Origin: JADKIH01 sp031417555
GTDB taxonomy: Bacteria; Bacteroidota; Bacteroidia; AKYH767-A; 2013-40CM-41-45
NCBI GenBank assembly: GCA_031417555.1
Contig: JANOVV010000087.1
Span: forward strand, 1-64,000
Reading direction: 5' to 3'
Length of the DNA: 64,000 nt
This document shows, piece by piece, positions 44,201 to 53,800 of this stretch. The notes under the pieces were generated by a model. It was given only the letters and a program-made list of their open reading frames with translations, did not search any database and was not told the origin of the DNA. Position 1 is the first letter of the stretch. Each line of letters opens with the position of its first letter. The position numbers and the translations under genes are program-made.

Positions 44201-47200
44201 CATATACAATAACTGTTGTAGATTCAACCGGATGTACTGCTTCTGATATTGCCATAGTTTCAAATACCGGAGCCCCTGATATTACTTTGGCTTCTCTAAC
44301 ACCGGTAAGCTGTAATGGAGGAAATGATGGAGCTGCTGCCGTAAATATTTCCGGAGGAATAGGGCCGTTTAAATATCTATGGAATCCTAGTGGTGGTACG
44401 GGATCATCCGCATCAGGATTAAGTGCCGGATCATATACTGTTCAGGTCACAGGAAAAAACAAATGCTTTTCTTTAATTTCAATTGACATTACTGAACCGA
44501 ATGCTTTACTGGTTAATGAAACCTCTTCTCCGGTTTCTTGTTATGGAGCAAACGATGGTAGCGTTTCAGTAAATGTTACAGGAGGATCCGGAACATATAA
44601 TTATGTTTGGAATAGTTTAATCGGAAATAGTCCATCAGGGAATGGATTACCTCCCGGAAATTATTCTGTAATAATTACTGATCAAAATGGTTGTACTGTT
44701 TCATCCAATTCAAATGTTACAGAACCTCCGGTACTAAGTGCTATAATAAATACTCAGACAAACGTAACTTGTTATGGCGGGAATAATGGCTCTGCAACTA
44801 TAACTGTAAATGGAGGTACTCCTCCTTATTCGTATAATTGGAATATCCCCGGAGAGACTTCGTCAACGATTTCAAATTTAACAACAGGGAACTATACAAT
44901 AACAGTAACAGATGCAGCCGGGTGTACTACAACAACCGGGGTAATTATAAATCAGCCTGCTGATCTGGTAGCACAAACATCATCCACGCCGGGAACATGC
45001 AATTTACCTAATGGAATTGCTTCAGTCAATATTTCAGGAGGTACTTCACCTTTTTCATATTTATGGAGTCAGACAGGTGATACAGTTTCATCAATCAGCG
45101 GATTGTCTTCGGGAAACTATACTATAAACGTTATTGACAACAATGGCTGTCAGGTTTCAGCAACCGTCAATGTTACAAACACAGGAATGTTCAGTGCAAA
45201 TATTTCATCAATCAAAAATGTTTCTTGCTATAATGGAAATGATGGTTCTGCAATTGTCAATGTAATAAACGGTACCCAGCCTTATACTTATAATTGGCAG
45301 CCCAAAGGAGGATCATCTCCTCTTTCTTCGGGTTTAAATGCCGGCAATTATACTGTTACTATAACTGATGCCAGTAATTGTACTATGAATCTTTCCACAA
45401 CAATAAATGAACCTCCTTCATTATCAGCAATTGTTTCAACTACACATGTTAAATGTCCAGGACAAAAGAATGGCACGGCCAGAGTGAATGCATCTGGAGG
45501 AACAGGAGCTTTTACCTATCAATGGTTGCCGGGAGGTATGAATACTCCAACAATTGGTTCTCTTGATGGCGGTAATTATAGTGTAAATGTGATGGATGGA
45601 AATAACTGTATTATTTCAAAACAATTTGTCATCAACGAACCCTCTCCCATTATTTTGAATACAAGTACAACTAAAGCCGGATGTACATTATCAAATGGAA
45701 GTGCTTCGGTAAATGTTTCCGGAGGAACAATGCCTTTTACTTATTTATGGAGCCCCGGAAGTTCGCAGGCAAGCTCTATTAATGGAATTGCAGCAGGATC
45801 TTATTCAATAACAGTGACCGATTCAAATAGTTGCAGTTCTACTGTTACAGCCTCGGTAAGTAATACAACAGGTCCCTCAGCATCTCTTCTTACTTCAACT
45901 CCTGCGAATTGTTATAAAGAAAAAAGTGGAAAAGCGGAAATTAAAATTAACGGAGGCGTGTCTCCTTATTCTATTAACTGGTTCCCTGCAGGTGGAAGTT
46001 CTTTAATTTCTGACAGTCTGTTAGCCGGAAGTTATTCTGTCTCTGTGCGAGATGCAAACAATTGCCTTACTACAATTCCTGTAACCATAAGCGAGCCTCC
46101 ACAATTAAAATCTTCAATTACTCCTACTTTGCCATTATGTAATGGTGGTAGTGATGGTTCTGCTATAGCAATTATTAATGGTGGCATTGCTCCCTATACA
46201 TATTCCTGGTCGACGGGTGACTCGACTTCATTAGCAAGAGGGTTATCAAAAGGAACTTATAGTTTAAATGTAACCGATGCACATGGATGTATTACCTCCT
46301 TTAGCACAATAATAAATGAACCAACGCTAACTAATTTACAATTATACTCAGCACCTGTCAGTTGTTTCGGACGAAAAGATGGTTTTGCAGCGGTGTTAGC
46401 CTCCGGAGGAACGCCGGGTTATTCTTATTTATGGTCAAACGGTTATACTTATAATTCAGGCACCAATTTTTTTGCAGGTAATTATACTGTTACAGTTAAA
46501 GACGCGCATGGATGCGCAAGAGATACTTCTTTAAATATAAAAGAACCAACGCAAGTTATATTATCTGTTACAGCAACAGCTGAAAGTTGCAGAGATCTTA
46601 ATGACGGACAAGCTACGGTAAATGCGAGCGGTGGAATTCCTCCATATACTTTTTTATGGTGGCCTGTTGGCGGGAATAATCAAACAGCAACTAATCTTCC
46701 ACGTGGAGATTATGATATTGTAGTTGAAGATCAAAACGGATGCCGTCAGAAAATAAATGCATATATCAATTCGCCTCGGCCAATTCGTCTCTCAACTATT
46801 AATTCGAATGTAAAATGTTTTGGTGGTAATGATGCTACGGCACAAGCGACCATTTCCGGAGGTACACCACCTTACTCTTATTTCTGGAGCAGCGGAAGCA
46901 CAAGCAATGTTGCTACAAGTCTTCAGGCAGGATCATATACTGTAGTAATTACTGATTCTAATTCCTGTACTTCTGAAGCAACCATAATTGTTAATGAACC
47001 ACCGGCGATTATTCCTTCAGTACAAATATCTGGTCCAATCTGTATTGGTCAAAGTGCAATTCTAACAGCGGCATGTACAGGCGGAACACCGGGATATACT
47101 TATACCTGGAATAATGGATCTAATAATATTCAGCAAACAGTAACTCCTGCATCTACGAGTAATTATTCAGTTACGGTTACCGACACGCTAGGTTGTACTT

Positions 47201-48246
47201 CACAACCGAAGATTGCAACTGTAACAGTAAATCCCGGCTTACTTGCTTTGGCAAGTGCTCCCGATACAATTTGCGAAGGGACATTTGCAACATTACTTGC
47301 ATTCTGTTCCGGCGGAAATGGTGGTCCATATACTTATACATGGGACAATGGAGCTACAGGTAATTTAATTACAATTGCTCCTACAACTACCGGTAATTAT
47401 ACAGTGACCGTATCAGATAATTGCGGATCGCCGCCAATAAGTACAACCGTAAGTATTGTTGTAATTCCTAACCCAGTGGTAAGTTTTATTCCAAACACTT
47501 TTATGGGTTGCCAGCCATTAGAAGTTTTTTTCAATGACCAAAGCGATCCTGATGCGAACGAATTTTATTGGAATTTTGGTGACGGAAGTTCTGATACTTC
47601 ACAAAATCCTTCACACATTTATTTAGACGCCGGAAGTTATACTGTTAATCATTTAGTAAAAACAGAGCGGGGATGTTTAGGTAAAATTGTCGTTCCTTCT
47701 GCTGTAATCATTTATCCTCTACCTGTTGCTAATTTTTCAAACGTTCCCGAAAGCGCATCCATTCAAAATCCATCGATTGCTTTTATCGATGCAAGTACTA
47801 ATGCAGCTAAATGGGAATGGGATTTTGGTGATAACAGCGGAACCGTACTTAGTAAAAATACTGAACACACATACAAAGATACAGGTACTTATATCGTCCG
47901 TTTAATTACTACCAGTGATAAAGGATGTATCGACACAGTTTACAAAAGAGTAATTGTAAAAGAAGAATTCGCCTTTTATATCCCAAATGCATTTACACCA
48001 AACAACGATGGAGTTAATGATCATTTTGTAACATTAGGTTTAGGAATTAAAAATTTCGAAATGAATATATATGATCGTTGGGGTTTAAAAATATTTTATT
48101 CGTCGGATATAAAAAAAGGTTGGAATGGTAAAGTACAGGATAGCGAAACACCTTGCCAAATGGATGTATACGTTTACAAAATCGATATTATAGACCTCCA
48201 GGGTGTTGAACATAATTACGTCGGACGCATCAGCCTTGTCCGATAA
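41224..48246 (+). CDS. Giant SprB-repeat surface protein with T9SS type B (gliding-motility-associated) C-terminus
   Basis: The open frame begins at a TTG (41071), but the better start is the ATG at 41224, giving 2340 aa; an unusually long N-terminus precedes a hydrophobic segment (FLLVFCFSVILFPFKSG) that likely acts as the signal. Residues about 60-400 form an N-terminal adhesin domain. About 20 SprB-like repeats of 75-78 residues follow (DNA about 42450-46990), each with S(C/T)xGxxDGSA, GGTxPYxYxWS and LxAGNYTVTVTDxxGC. Two Ig-like and two PKD domains (WNFGDGSSDTS, WEWDFGDNSG) come next. The end is a CHU_C type B sorting domain (FYIPNAFTPNNDGVND, YDRWGLKIF). SprB moves along the cell surface during gliding, so this is probably a motility or attachment adhesin. 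Confidence 0.9.
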   Translation: MKKGFLSSILYFYFFKKVNRKLYARKFLLVFCFSVILFPFKSGATHIGGADLSYKWINGDNFEFTLTLYRDCSGIAAPNSVSVNYKSASCGYNLNVILNKVAGTGSEITKPCTSASTNCNGGTTAGIQKYEYSGIVTLPARCNDWIIGYSICCRNCAITTLSYTPNNCSGVPATYIEATLNNLATPENSSPVFTNVPVSFFCIGQEFHYNHGAYDPDGDSLAYSFIDPRSAPATNVVFNAGYSATNPISSAPPISIGINGDIIMNPTAQEVGVMTILVQEYRNGVLIGSVVRDMEVWTSPCTNILPTATGINGSSVFNLDVCPGNPVSFNINCADADVSQNVSMSWNNSIPGGTFISSGGSRPVGTFTWNPSISDVRSQPYTFTVTVQDDNCALNGFQTYSYKITVHDISVVASSTNSICSTPGSGTATAISTGDGPFQYLWSPGGQTTSSINGLTPGSYTTTITNAYGCTASATTNVTTASFLNVSLVSKTDPTCFNSNNGSISVNAANGASPYNYSWSPSGGTTSTASGLNAGNYTVTVTDAGGCTVSMSTTLTAPADIIPIVTGSDLKCNGDGSGFASASASVGVGTYSYFWSTGATTSSINNLNAGNYSVIVSDATGCTNSASVILTEPPVLIGNVTSVTSVSCFGGNNGSGTISATGGINPYTYSWFPSGNTLPNASGLIAGNYVVTIKDSNNCTATVPIVISEPALLTSSISSFGNVFCSGDTSGFAIVSESGGASPFTYLWSPNGESSSSISGLAIGNYSVTVTDLNGCNSTSSITISQPTPLSINQQSITDVSCFGGSDGSASFLSSGGTSPYTFQWSPSGGNNSIANNLSQGNYTVTSTDANGCSVSQSITINEPSAITATVNSTGTTCFNGTDGSATVTPSGGTGPYSYLWSPGNYTSATVNGLSAQSYTVTISDSKACSFTTVVTISQPPGMTLTITTTDASCGKSNGSASVSVTGGAVGYSYFWTPLNSNSDTISNIPAGAYTITVVDSTGCTASDIAIVSNTGAPDITLASLTPVSCNGGNDGAAAVNISGGIGPFKYLWNPSGGTGSSASGLSAGSYTVQVTGKNKCFSLISIDITEPNALLVNETSSPVSCYGANDGSVSVNVTGGSGTYNYVWNSLIGNSPSGNGLPPGNYSVIITDQNGCTVSSNSNVTEPPVLSAIINTQTNVTCYGGNNGSATITVNGGTPPYSYNWNIPGETSSTISNLTTGNYTITVTDAAGCTTTTGVIINQPADLVAQTSSTPGTCNLPNGIASVNISGGTSPFSYLWSQTGDTVSSISGLSSGNYTINVIDNNGCQVSATVNVTNTGMFSANISSIKNVSCYNGNDGSAIVNVINGTQPYTYNWQPKGGSSPLSSGLNAGNYTVTITDASNCTMNLSTTINEPPSLSAIVSTTHVKCPGQKNGTARVNASGGTGAFTYQWLPGGMNTPTIGSLDGGNYSVNVMDGNNCIISKQFVINEPSPIILNTSTTKAGCTLSNGSASVNVSGGTMPFTYLWSPGSSQASSINGIAAGSYSITVTDSNSCSSTVTASVSNTTGPSASLLTSTPANCYKEKSGKAEIKINGGVSPYSINWFPAGGSSLISDSLLAGSYSVSVRDANNCLTTIPVTISEPPQLKSSITPTLPLCNGGSDGSAIAIINGGIAPYTYSWSTGDSTSLARGLSKGTYSLNVTDAHGCITSFSTIINEPTLTNLQLYSAPVSCFGRKDGFAAVLASGGTPGYSYLWSNGYTYNSGTNFFAGNYTVTVKDAHGCARDTSLNIKEPTQVILSVTATAESCRDLNDGQATVNASGGIPPYTFLWWPVGGNNQTATNLPRGDYDIVVEDQNGCRQKINAYINSPRPIRLSTINSNVKCFGGNDATAQATISGGTPPYSYFWSSGSTSNVATSLQAGSYTVVITDSNSCTSEATIIVNEPPAIIPSVQISGPICIGQSAILTAACTGGTPGYTYTWNNGSNNIQQTVTPASTSNYSVTVTDTLGCTSQPKIATVTVNPGLLALASAPDTICEGTFATLLAFCSGGNGGPYTYTWDNGATGNLITIAPTTTGNYTVTVSDNCGSPPISTTVSIVVIPNPVVSFIPNTFMGCQPLEVFFNDQSDPDANEFYWNFGDGSSDTSQNPSHIYLDAGSYTVNHLVKTERGCLGKIVVPSAVIIYPLPVANFSNVPESASIQNPSIAFIDASTNAAKWEWDFGDNSGTVLSKNTEHTYKDTGTYIVRLITTSDKGCIDTVYKRVIVKEEFAFYIPNAFTPNNDGVNDHFVTLGLGIKNFEMNIYDRWGLKIFYSSDIKKGWNGKVQDSETPCQMDVYVYKIDIIDLQGVEHNYVGRISLVR

Positions 48247-48400
48247 CAATGGAATCAATTATAAAAAACGTTTGAAATTTTTCTAATTGATTATTTTTAT
48301 TCTGATAAACTTTTTAGCTCACTCAATAATTTTTTTTGAATTGAATTTATATAAAACTTCGTTTTTGAATTGAAAATTGTCTTTCCATTCATTGTTAGTA

Positions 48401-48431
48401 TTTGAATATTAATGAATTAATTATACCTTTG
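48401..48431 (+). promoter_or_regulatory. Promoter of the cytochrome c peroxidase operon
   Basis: -33 TTTG (48401-48404) and -7 TACCTTTG (48424-48431), separated by 19 bp: an exact Bacteroidota consensus. The ATG is at 48461, so the leader is about 25 nt. Confidence 0.8.
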
Positions 48432-48460
48432 GGATATAACTGGTATAAATTTCTTCTAAT

Positions 48461-49573
48461 ATGAAAACAAATTCAATACGCACAATCTTACTTATTGCAG
48501 GTTTATTAATTACTGTATTTGCCTGCAAGAAAATGGAAGATGAATTAAATCCTAAAACCGTTTCATTAGTTCTTCCTAAAACTCCATACGATTACAGCCA
48601 TTTTGATTTTGGTGGCGTCGATGTATTTGTTGGAATAAATAACGATGTCGCAACATTAGGCAGAGTGTTATTTTATGATACACACCTTTCAATTAATAAT
48701 ACTGTTTCATGTGGTTCATGTCATAAACAATCCATCGCTTTTTCTGATAATGTTACATTTAGTTCCGGTTTCGAAAACCATAAAACTTTAAGAAATGCAC
48801 TTCCAATTCAAAATCTATCAAACATTGGTTCTTTTACCGGCAGCCCGATCAGTTTGTTTTGGGATGGCCGTGCTACATTTCTTCCTTCAATGGTCTTAAT
48901 GCCGATTACCAATCACGTAGAAATGGGGATGAGCAATGTCGACGCTATCGTTGAAAAAGTTAAATCTCTTTCTTATTACAATGACCTTTTGTTGAATGCT
49001 TATGGCACAAACCAAGTCGATGCTTCAAAAGTTGGCGAAGCTTTGAGTTCTTTTGTTCGTTCTATTTTTTCAGGGAATACCCGTTTCGATCGCAGCAATA
49101 AAAATCAAACAGCATTAAACGGACTGGAACATGAAGGTCGTTTACTCTTTTTCAATAAATACAATTGCAACAGTTGTCATCAAACAGAACAATTGAATGG
49201 TTATCAAACGGGAGGTGGTTTTGTAAATATTGGTTTGGAAGAAAATTACACAGACAAAGGATTGCAAAATGTTACGAATATAACAGCTGATAACGGTAAA
49301 TTTAAAATTCCTAACCTACGGAATATTACCCTCACGGCGCCTTATATGCATGATGGCCGATTTGCTTCTTTGAGTGCCGTAATTGATCATTATAGTCATG
49401 GCATTGCCAATAGCTCCGCTCTTGATCCAAGATTAAGAAATTCTAATGGCCAACCCATGCGAATGAATATCAGTGAACACGAAAAAACCGCTCTCATTGC
49501 TTTTTTAAATACACTGACAGACTTTGCAATGATAACGGATATTAAATATTCGAATCCTTTCAAGGTGCAATAA
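48461..49573 (+). CDS. Di-haem cytochrome c peroxidase family lipoprotein (CcpA/MauG-like)
   Basis: A 370-aa lipoprotein with lipobox VFAC (Cys22). Two haem-binding motifs are present: CGSCH (C84-H88) and CNSCH (C236-H240). They sit in the usual peroxidase context (LFYDTHLSINNTVSCGSCH and GRLLFFNKYNCNSCHQ), with IPNLRNITLTAPYMHDGRF near the C-terminus, the conserved Met/His face. Members reduce hydrogen peroxide in the periplasm using cytochrome electrons. It is the first gene of a three-gene operon. Confidence 0.92.
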   Translation: MKTNSIRTILLIAGLLITVFACKKMEDELNPKTVSLVLPKTPYDYSHFDFGGVDVFVGINNDVATLGRVLFYDTHLSINNTVSCGSCHKQSIAFSDNVTFSSGFENHKTLRNALPIQNLSNIGSFTGSPISLFWDGRATFLPSMVLMPITNHVEMGMSNVDAIVEKVKSLSYYNDLLLNAYGTNQVDASKVGEALSSFVRSIFSGNTRFDRSNKNQTALNGLEHEGRLLFFNKYNCNSCHQTEQLNGYQTGGGFVNIGLEENYTDKGLQNVTNITADNGKFKIPNLRNITLTAPYMHDGRFASLSAVIDHYSHGIANSSALDPRLRNSNGQPMRMNISEHEKTALIAFLNTLTDFAMITDIKYSNPFKVQ

Positions 49574-49582
49574 TCCTTACAT

Positions 49583-50305
49583 ATGATAAAATTTTTTAGT
49601 GCTGCTATTTGCTTTGCAGCCATCGTATTTCATTGCAATGCTCAAAACGAAACTCCTAAAGCAAAAAAATTTAATCACTATGCCGGTATACAAGCCAATG
49701 AATTGTTGCGCCAGCTTTTCAACTTCAGCAATACGAATACGACTATAAACAATCCTTACACAATAATTTATTCATTGATACCTGCAAATTCGAGCTGGGG
49801 TTATCATATAGGATTGGGTTATAAATATAGTTGGATAAATGACAAAAACGCTGCAGTAGGAAAAGTATCGAAAGTCAATGATTTATTTTACAGGATCGGT
49901 ATTGAAAAAAAAATACCTCTCGGAAAAAGATTTGAAGTCGGTGTTGCACTGGATTTTGTAGGTAGCTACCAGCAGGATAAAACATCAAGCCTATCCGTTA
50001 CTAATTTATTTAATTCCATAGATTCCAGTGCGACAACGGTTACAGATAAAATAACTTCCTATGGTGCAGGGCCGCAGGCTTCACTTGGTTTTCACATCAC
50101 CGAAAAAATTCTGCTTGGTACAGAAGCAACCATGTATTACAAATCTCAAAAGAACAAACAGAATATTTTAATATTTGACACTATTACAGAAACCTTCAAT
50201 AACAATAACAAGACAATCAATACATCGAATTTCAATACGGAAATTGATTCCAATACTCTTTCAATATCAATTCCTCTATCGCTTTTTTTGATTGTAAAGT
50301 TTTAA
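49583..50305 (+). CDS. Predicted outer-membrane beta-barrel protein in the peroxidase operon
   Basis: A 240-aa protein with signal peptide 1-20. Strands such as YHIGLGYKYSWIND, LFYRIGIEKKIPL and VGVALDFVGSYQQD, plus a final SISIPLSLFLIVKF strand, fit a small outer-membrane barrel. It starts 9 nt after the peroxidase stop, so it is cotranscribed. It may help position or assist the peroxidase at the envelope, which is inference. No family named. Confidence 0.6.
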   Translation: MIKFFSAAICFAAIVFHCNAQNETPKAKKFNHYAGIQANELLRQLFNFSNTNTTINNPYTIIYSLIPANSSWGYHIGLGYKYSWINDKNAAVGKVSKVNDLFYRIGIEKKIPLGKRFEVGVALDFVGSYQQDKTSSLSVTNLFNSIDSSATTVTDKITSYGAGPQASLGFHITEKILLGTEATMYYKSQKNKQNILIFDTITETFNNNNKTINTSNFNTEIDSNTLSISIPLSLFLIVKF

Positions 50306-50315
50306 TAACATCATT

Positions 50316-50846
50316 ATGAAATCAAATGCTGACAAGTGTTTTTTCTATTTTTTGTTATTGCCTCTTATGCTTTTATTAAACAGTTGTCACGAGAAAGGCT
50401 GCACAGATCCTACCGCCATAAATTACAATAGTATCGCCGATCAGGATGATGGATCATGCATAACCTGCCAAAGTCAAAACGATACGCTTGGAACAATTAC
50501 TTTTACCTTGGTTGATTATAATTCTTCAAGTCCTCATTATTATGAAAGTGTAGCTTCCTTTTCTTTAATCCAAATTCAAAAAAAATTCACTTATTCAGAA
50601 TGTGGAATGAATAAATGTTTTTTTGTTTTTAAAATAAAAAATAAAGTTAACTCTAAAATGACTTTCACTTTTAGTTCTCAAGTGAATGGATTTGTTTTCT
50701 TCGCATGGTCTAAGGATGTAATCATTCAGGCAAATGAAACCATAATTACTGAAGAAGTTCCTGCTAATTTAGTTTCAAATCCTTGCGGTCAAATTCGATC
50801 AGGTGATTTATATGTTTCAACCATTGGATCGATCATTTATAACTGA
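50316..50846 (+). CDS. Lipoprotein of the peroxidase operon
   Basis: A 176-aa lipoprotein with lipobox LLNSC (Cys24). Residues about 27-55 contain GCTDPTAINYNSIADQDDGSC, a common cysteine-flanked surface module of Bacteroidota proteins. The remaining beta-rich part has several Cys residues (CGMNKCFFVF, PCGQIRSG). It begins 10 nt after the barrel gene. Function unknown, but cotranscription with a cytochrome c peroxidase points to the envelope. Confidence 0.65.
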   Translation: MKSNADKCFFYFLLLPLMLLLNSCHEKGCTDPTAINYNSIADQDDGSCITCQSQNDTLGTITFTLVDYNSSSPHYYESVASFSLIQIQKKFTYSECGMNKCFFVFKIKNKVNSKMTFTFSSQVNGFVFFAWSKDVIIQANETIITEEVPANLVSNPCGQIRSGDLYVSTIGSIIYN

Positions 50847-50884
50847 TTCTTTTTTTCTGAAAACGATTGATTAAAAAAATTAAA

Positions 50885-53800
50885 TTAATTATTCAGTTTT
50901 AAAAACTTTCCTTTATAAATTGAATCACTCGTAAAAACTTTTAAATAATAAATTCCTTCAGGTAATTCTTTTACGTCTATTTGAGAAGAAATATTTCCTT
51001 TGCTTATTTCTTTTGATTCTTCTATAAGTATTTTACCCATAATGTCAAGAATCTGAAAATGTACTTTCGATGTATTTACTGATTCAAATTCAAAATTGAT
51101 AACTGCCTTAACCGGATTTGGAAAAATATTTATTTCATTTATTATACTATTTAGTTTTACTGCAACTACATCGGAATAACTATATCCGCCATCGTAATCA
51201 ATTTGTTTTAGTCTGTAATAAAATATTCCAATTCCCGGATCAGGATCAGTAAATGAATAGGTATGGTTTTGAGTTGTAGTTCCTGAGCCGGGTATAACAC
51301 CAATACTTTCAAATTTATCGCCGTCGCTGCTTCTTTCGACATTAAAATAATTGTTATTGATTTCACTTGCAGTCTCCCATGAAAGTAATACCCCTGATGT
51401 TTTTACGTGCGCTTCAAATCTCAATAACTCAATTGGCAAACGAGTTGCGGATTGAGCAACAGCAAAATCAGAAAATCCATTCATTCCGTTACGTACAGTT
51501 ACTAATGCTGTACTGGTAACAACACATGTTCCATTGAGCGCCCAAGCTCCGCTTCCCGATGGTGTTCGTTTCATTACCGTCCAGCCATTGGCAGCATTTC
51601 CATAACCTCTATTGTTCAATGTCATATTGTATGTTCCTGTATTGGGACTTGCACTTGCATTAATTGTCCAATATCCATGATCCAATGCCGGAGTAAGTGT
51701 ATAATTTGCAACCACACATTCAATTGGAAGAGGTCCGTTAGGTACAACAACCCATGGAGTAAAATAGGCAAGCAGTTGAGGTATCTGAGTAGCAGTAACA
51801 AAATTAACACTCGCCAATTCATAGCCGGGAGTTGCATGACCTACGGGAAAATCAAATACTCCCGTTGCATTAGCAGCTAAGTACCTTCTCAAATTACCTT
51901 CTACATAACTATTTGTATTGAAATTTATGACTGCTAAATTAATCGTGTTTTTTACAACCACCTCCCTTGCCCCGGTAACAATTATTCCATTTGTTAGTGT
52001 AAAAAGTCCTTTCACATTCATATTATTAAAGGCGCCGGTATTTAATGTTAATGTACTTGCAGGAGATTGATTCATGAAAACATTATTCAGATCTATCTCT
52101 GAACCATTATTCGTAAAAACTTGTGGCCCCATTCCATTAAATTCATACGTCGAACTCGGACCCGGTGCAACCGGAGAATGTGTTGTTACACCATTGGCAT
52201 TGTAAAAGTTTTTCTTTATTCTTATATATTTTGCATTTGTATTTAATTGTCCCGACAATAATGAATCATTTTCTTTTATATCAATATTCGTTTGCAATGT
52301 CAATGTGCCTGACGGCTTTTGCATAGTTAAGTTAGCAAATGAATTTGCACCTATTAAGTTTCCGGCACCAATAATTCCAATAAATTGATTACCTGTTCCA
52401 ATAAATTTTATAATTGAACCCGCACCTGTAACCAGGTTCCCACCATTAATAAAATTTCCGCACACCGATAATGTAACATTCGGATTAATCGTAAGTGTTG
52501 AGCCGGCATTAATTGTAACGTCTTTTACTGTTTGATTTGTTGTTATGACCGGTTGATTCGTTGGCCCTGACGGGCAAACAACATTTACAGCACAATCAGG
52601 TAATGAACATGATCCCCAATTTGATGATACATTCCAATTGGTATTAGTGCTGCCTAACCATGTCAATGTCGAAGGCGGACTGGGATAAGTAACCGGATCA
52701 GGACTGGAAGTAATATTTAAAGTGAATCCTGCTGAACTTCCACTTCCATTGCTTATCATTAATTTGTAAACCTGTCCTGCTACAACTGGAATTGAAAGTT
52801 CATATTCATTATTGAAACCCGGATAAATAGCAGGTGAATTACCTGTTGGACTGCAACCTGTAATTCCTAAAGGACTTGTATTGCATCTGGTTGGTGTTGT
52901 AGATGCAAGCTGTGTACAAGTTAATCCGCTCGCTCCTGTTTCCCAAATTGCAAAATCATAATCCGAACCCGTTGTTCCGGCGCCCGGCCAATCTTCCGGA
53001 ATAATATCAAAGGATAGCGAACCTGTACTCGAAATTGGAATTGTATACCATACTGAATTCACTTCTCCTGTAGTAATACAGTTTAAGCCTGTACCGAAAT
53101 CACAATAATTACCGTTGCCGCTATAACCGCTATTAACTACATTACTCTGGCAAACAGACAATGGAGCCCCGCAATCCTGACTTGTAAAAGGTGGTCCAGA
53201 ATTACCATCAACAGCAAGAATACTAAACGTTCCGGTAAGATTTAATTCACCATCAACACGTATCCAATAATTAGTTCCGGGAGTAAGTCCGGTAACTGTC
53301 ATTTGTGAATTTAATGTTGTACCCCCACATCCTATTTCATCCGTATTACAAGATGTGCCGACTGGAGTTACTTGTGTAAGACTTCCACAACTTCCTTTAT
53401 AAAGGGCAATTTGTGTATTTGTAAGTGTTCCTAAGATTGTTTTTATATTCAAACTGGTGCCCGTTGGTGAAACCAAATACCAAACCGTATTCAATGTGCC
53501 CGTTGGTGTCCAGCAAGACGGTGCTGCAGGAAGCTCCGGATTTGTGCAACGGTTATCGCCGGCAACAGTTGTACCTAAAGGAAGAGGCGTAGCGTTGCAA
53601 GGGAAATCGTTAGGAGAATTTCCAACAGAAGATGTAACGTTTAAATCAAATGTAACAAATGCAGGAGGGCTCCATGAATCAACAACAATATAATATGTTC
53701 CTGATGCAGGTAAGGTAAAATTACCGCTAACATTTCCTCCGCCAACAAAACCCAGGCAATTTGAAGAAGCAGAACTAGGGCATCCTTGATATACAGTAAA

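Noticed and set aside
42450..46990. Regular repeats that could suggest a CRISPR array
   Set aside because: The repeats are the coding units of the SprB-like domains, about 225 bp each and diverged, with no spacers.
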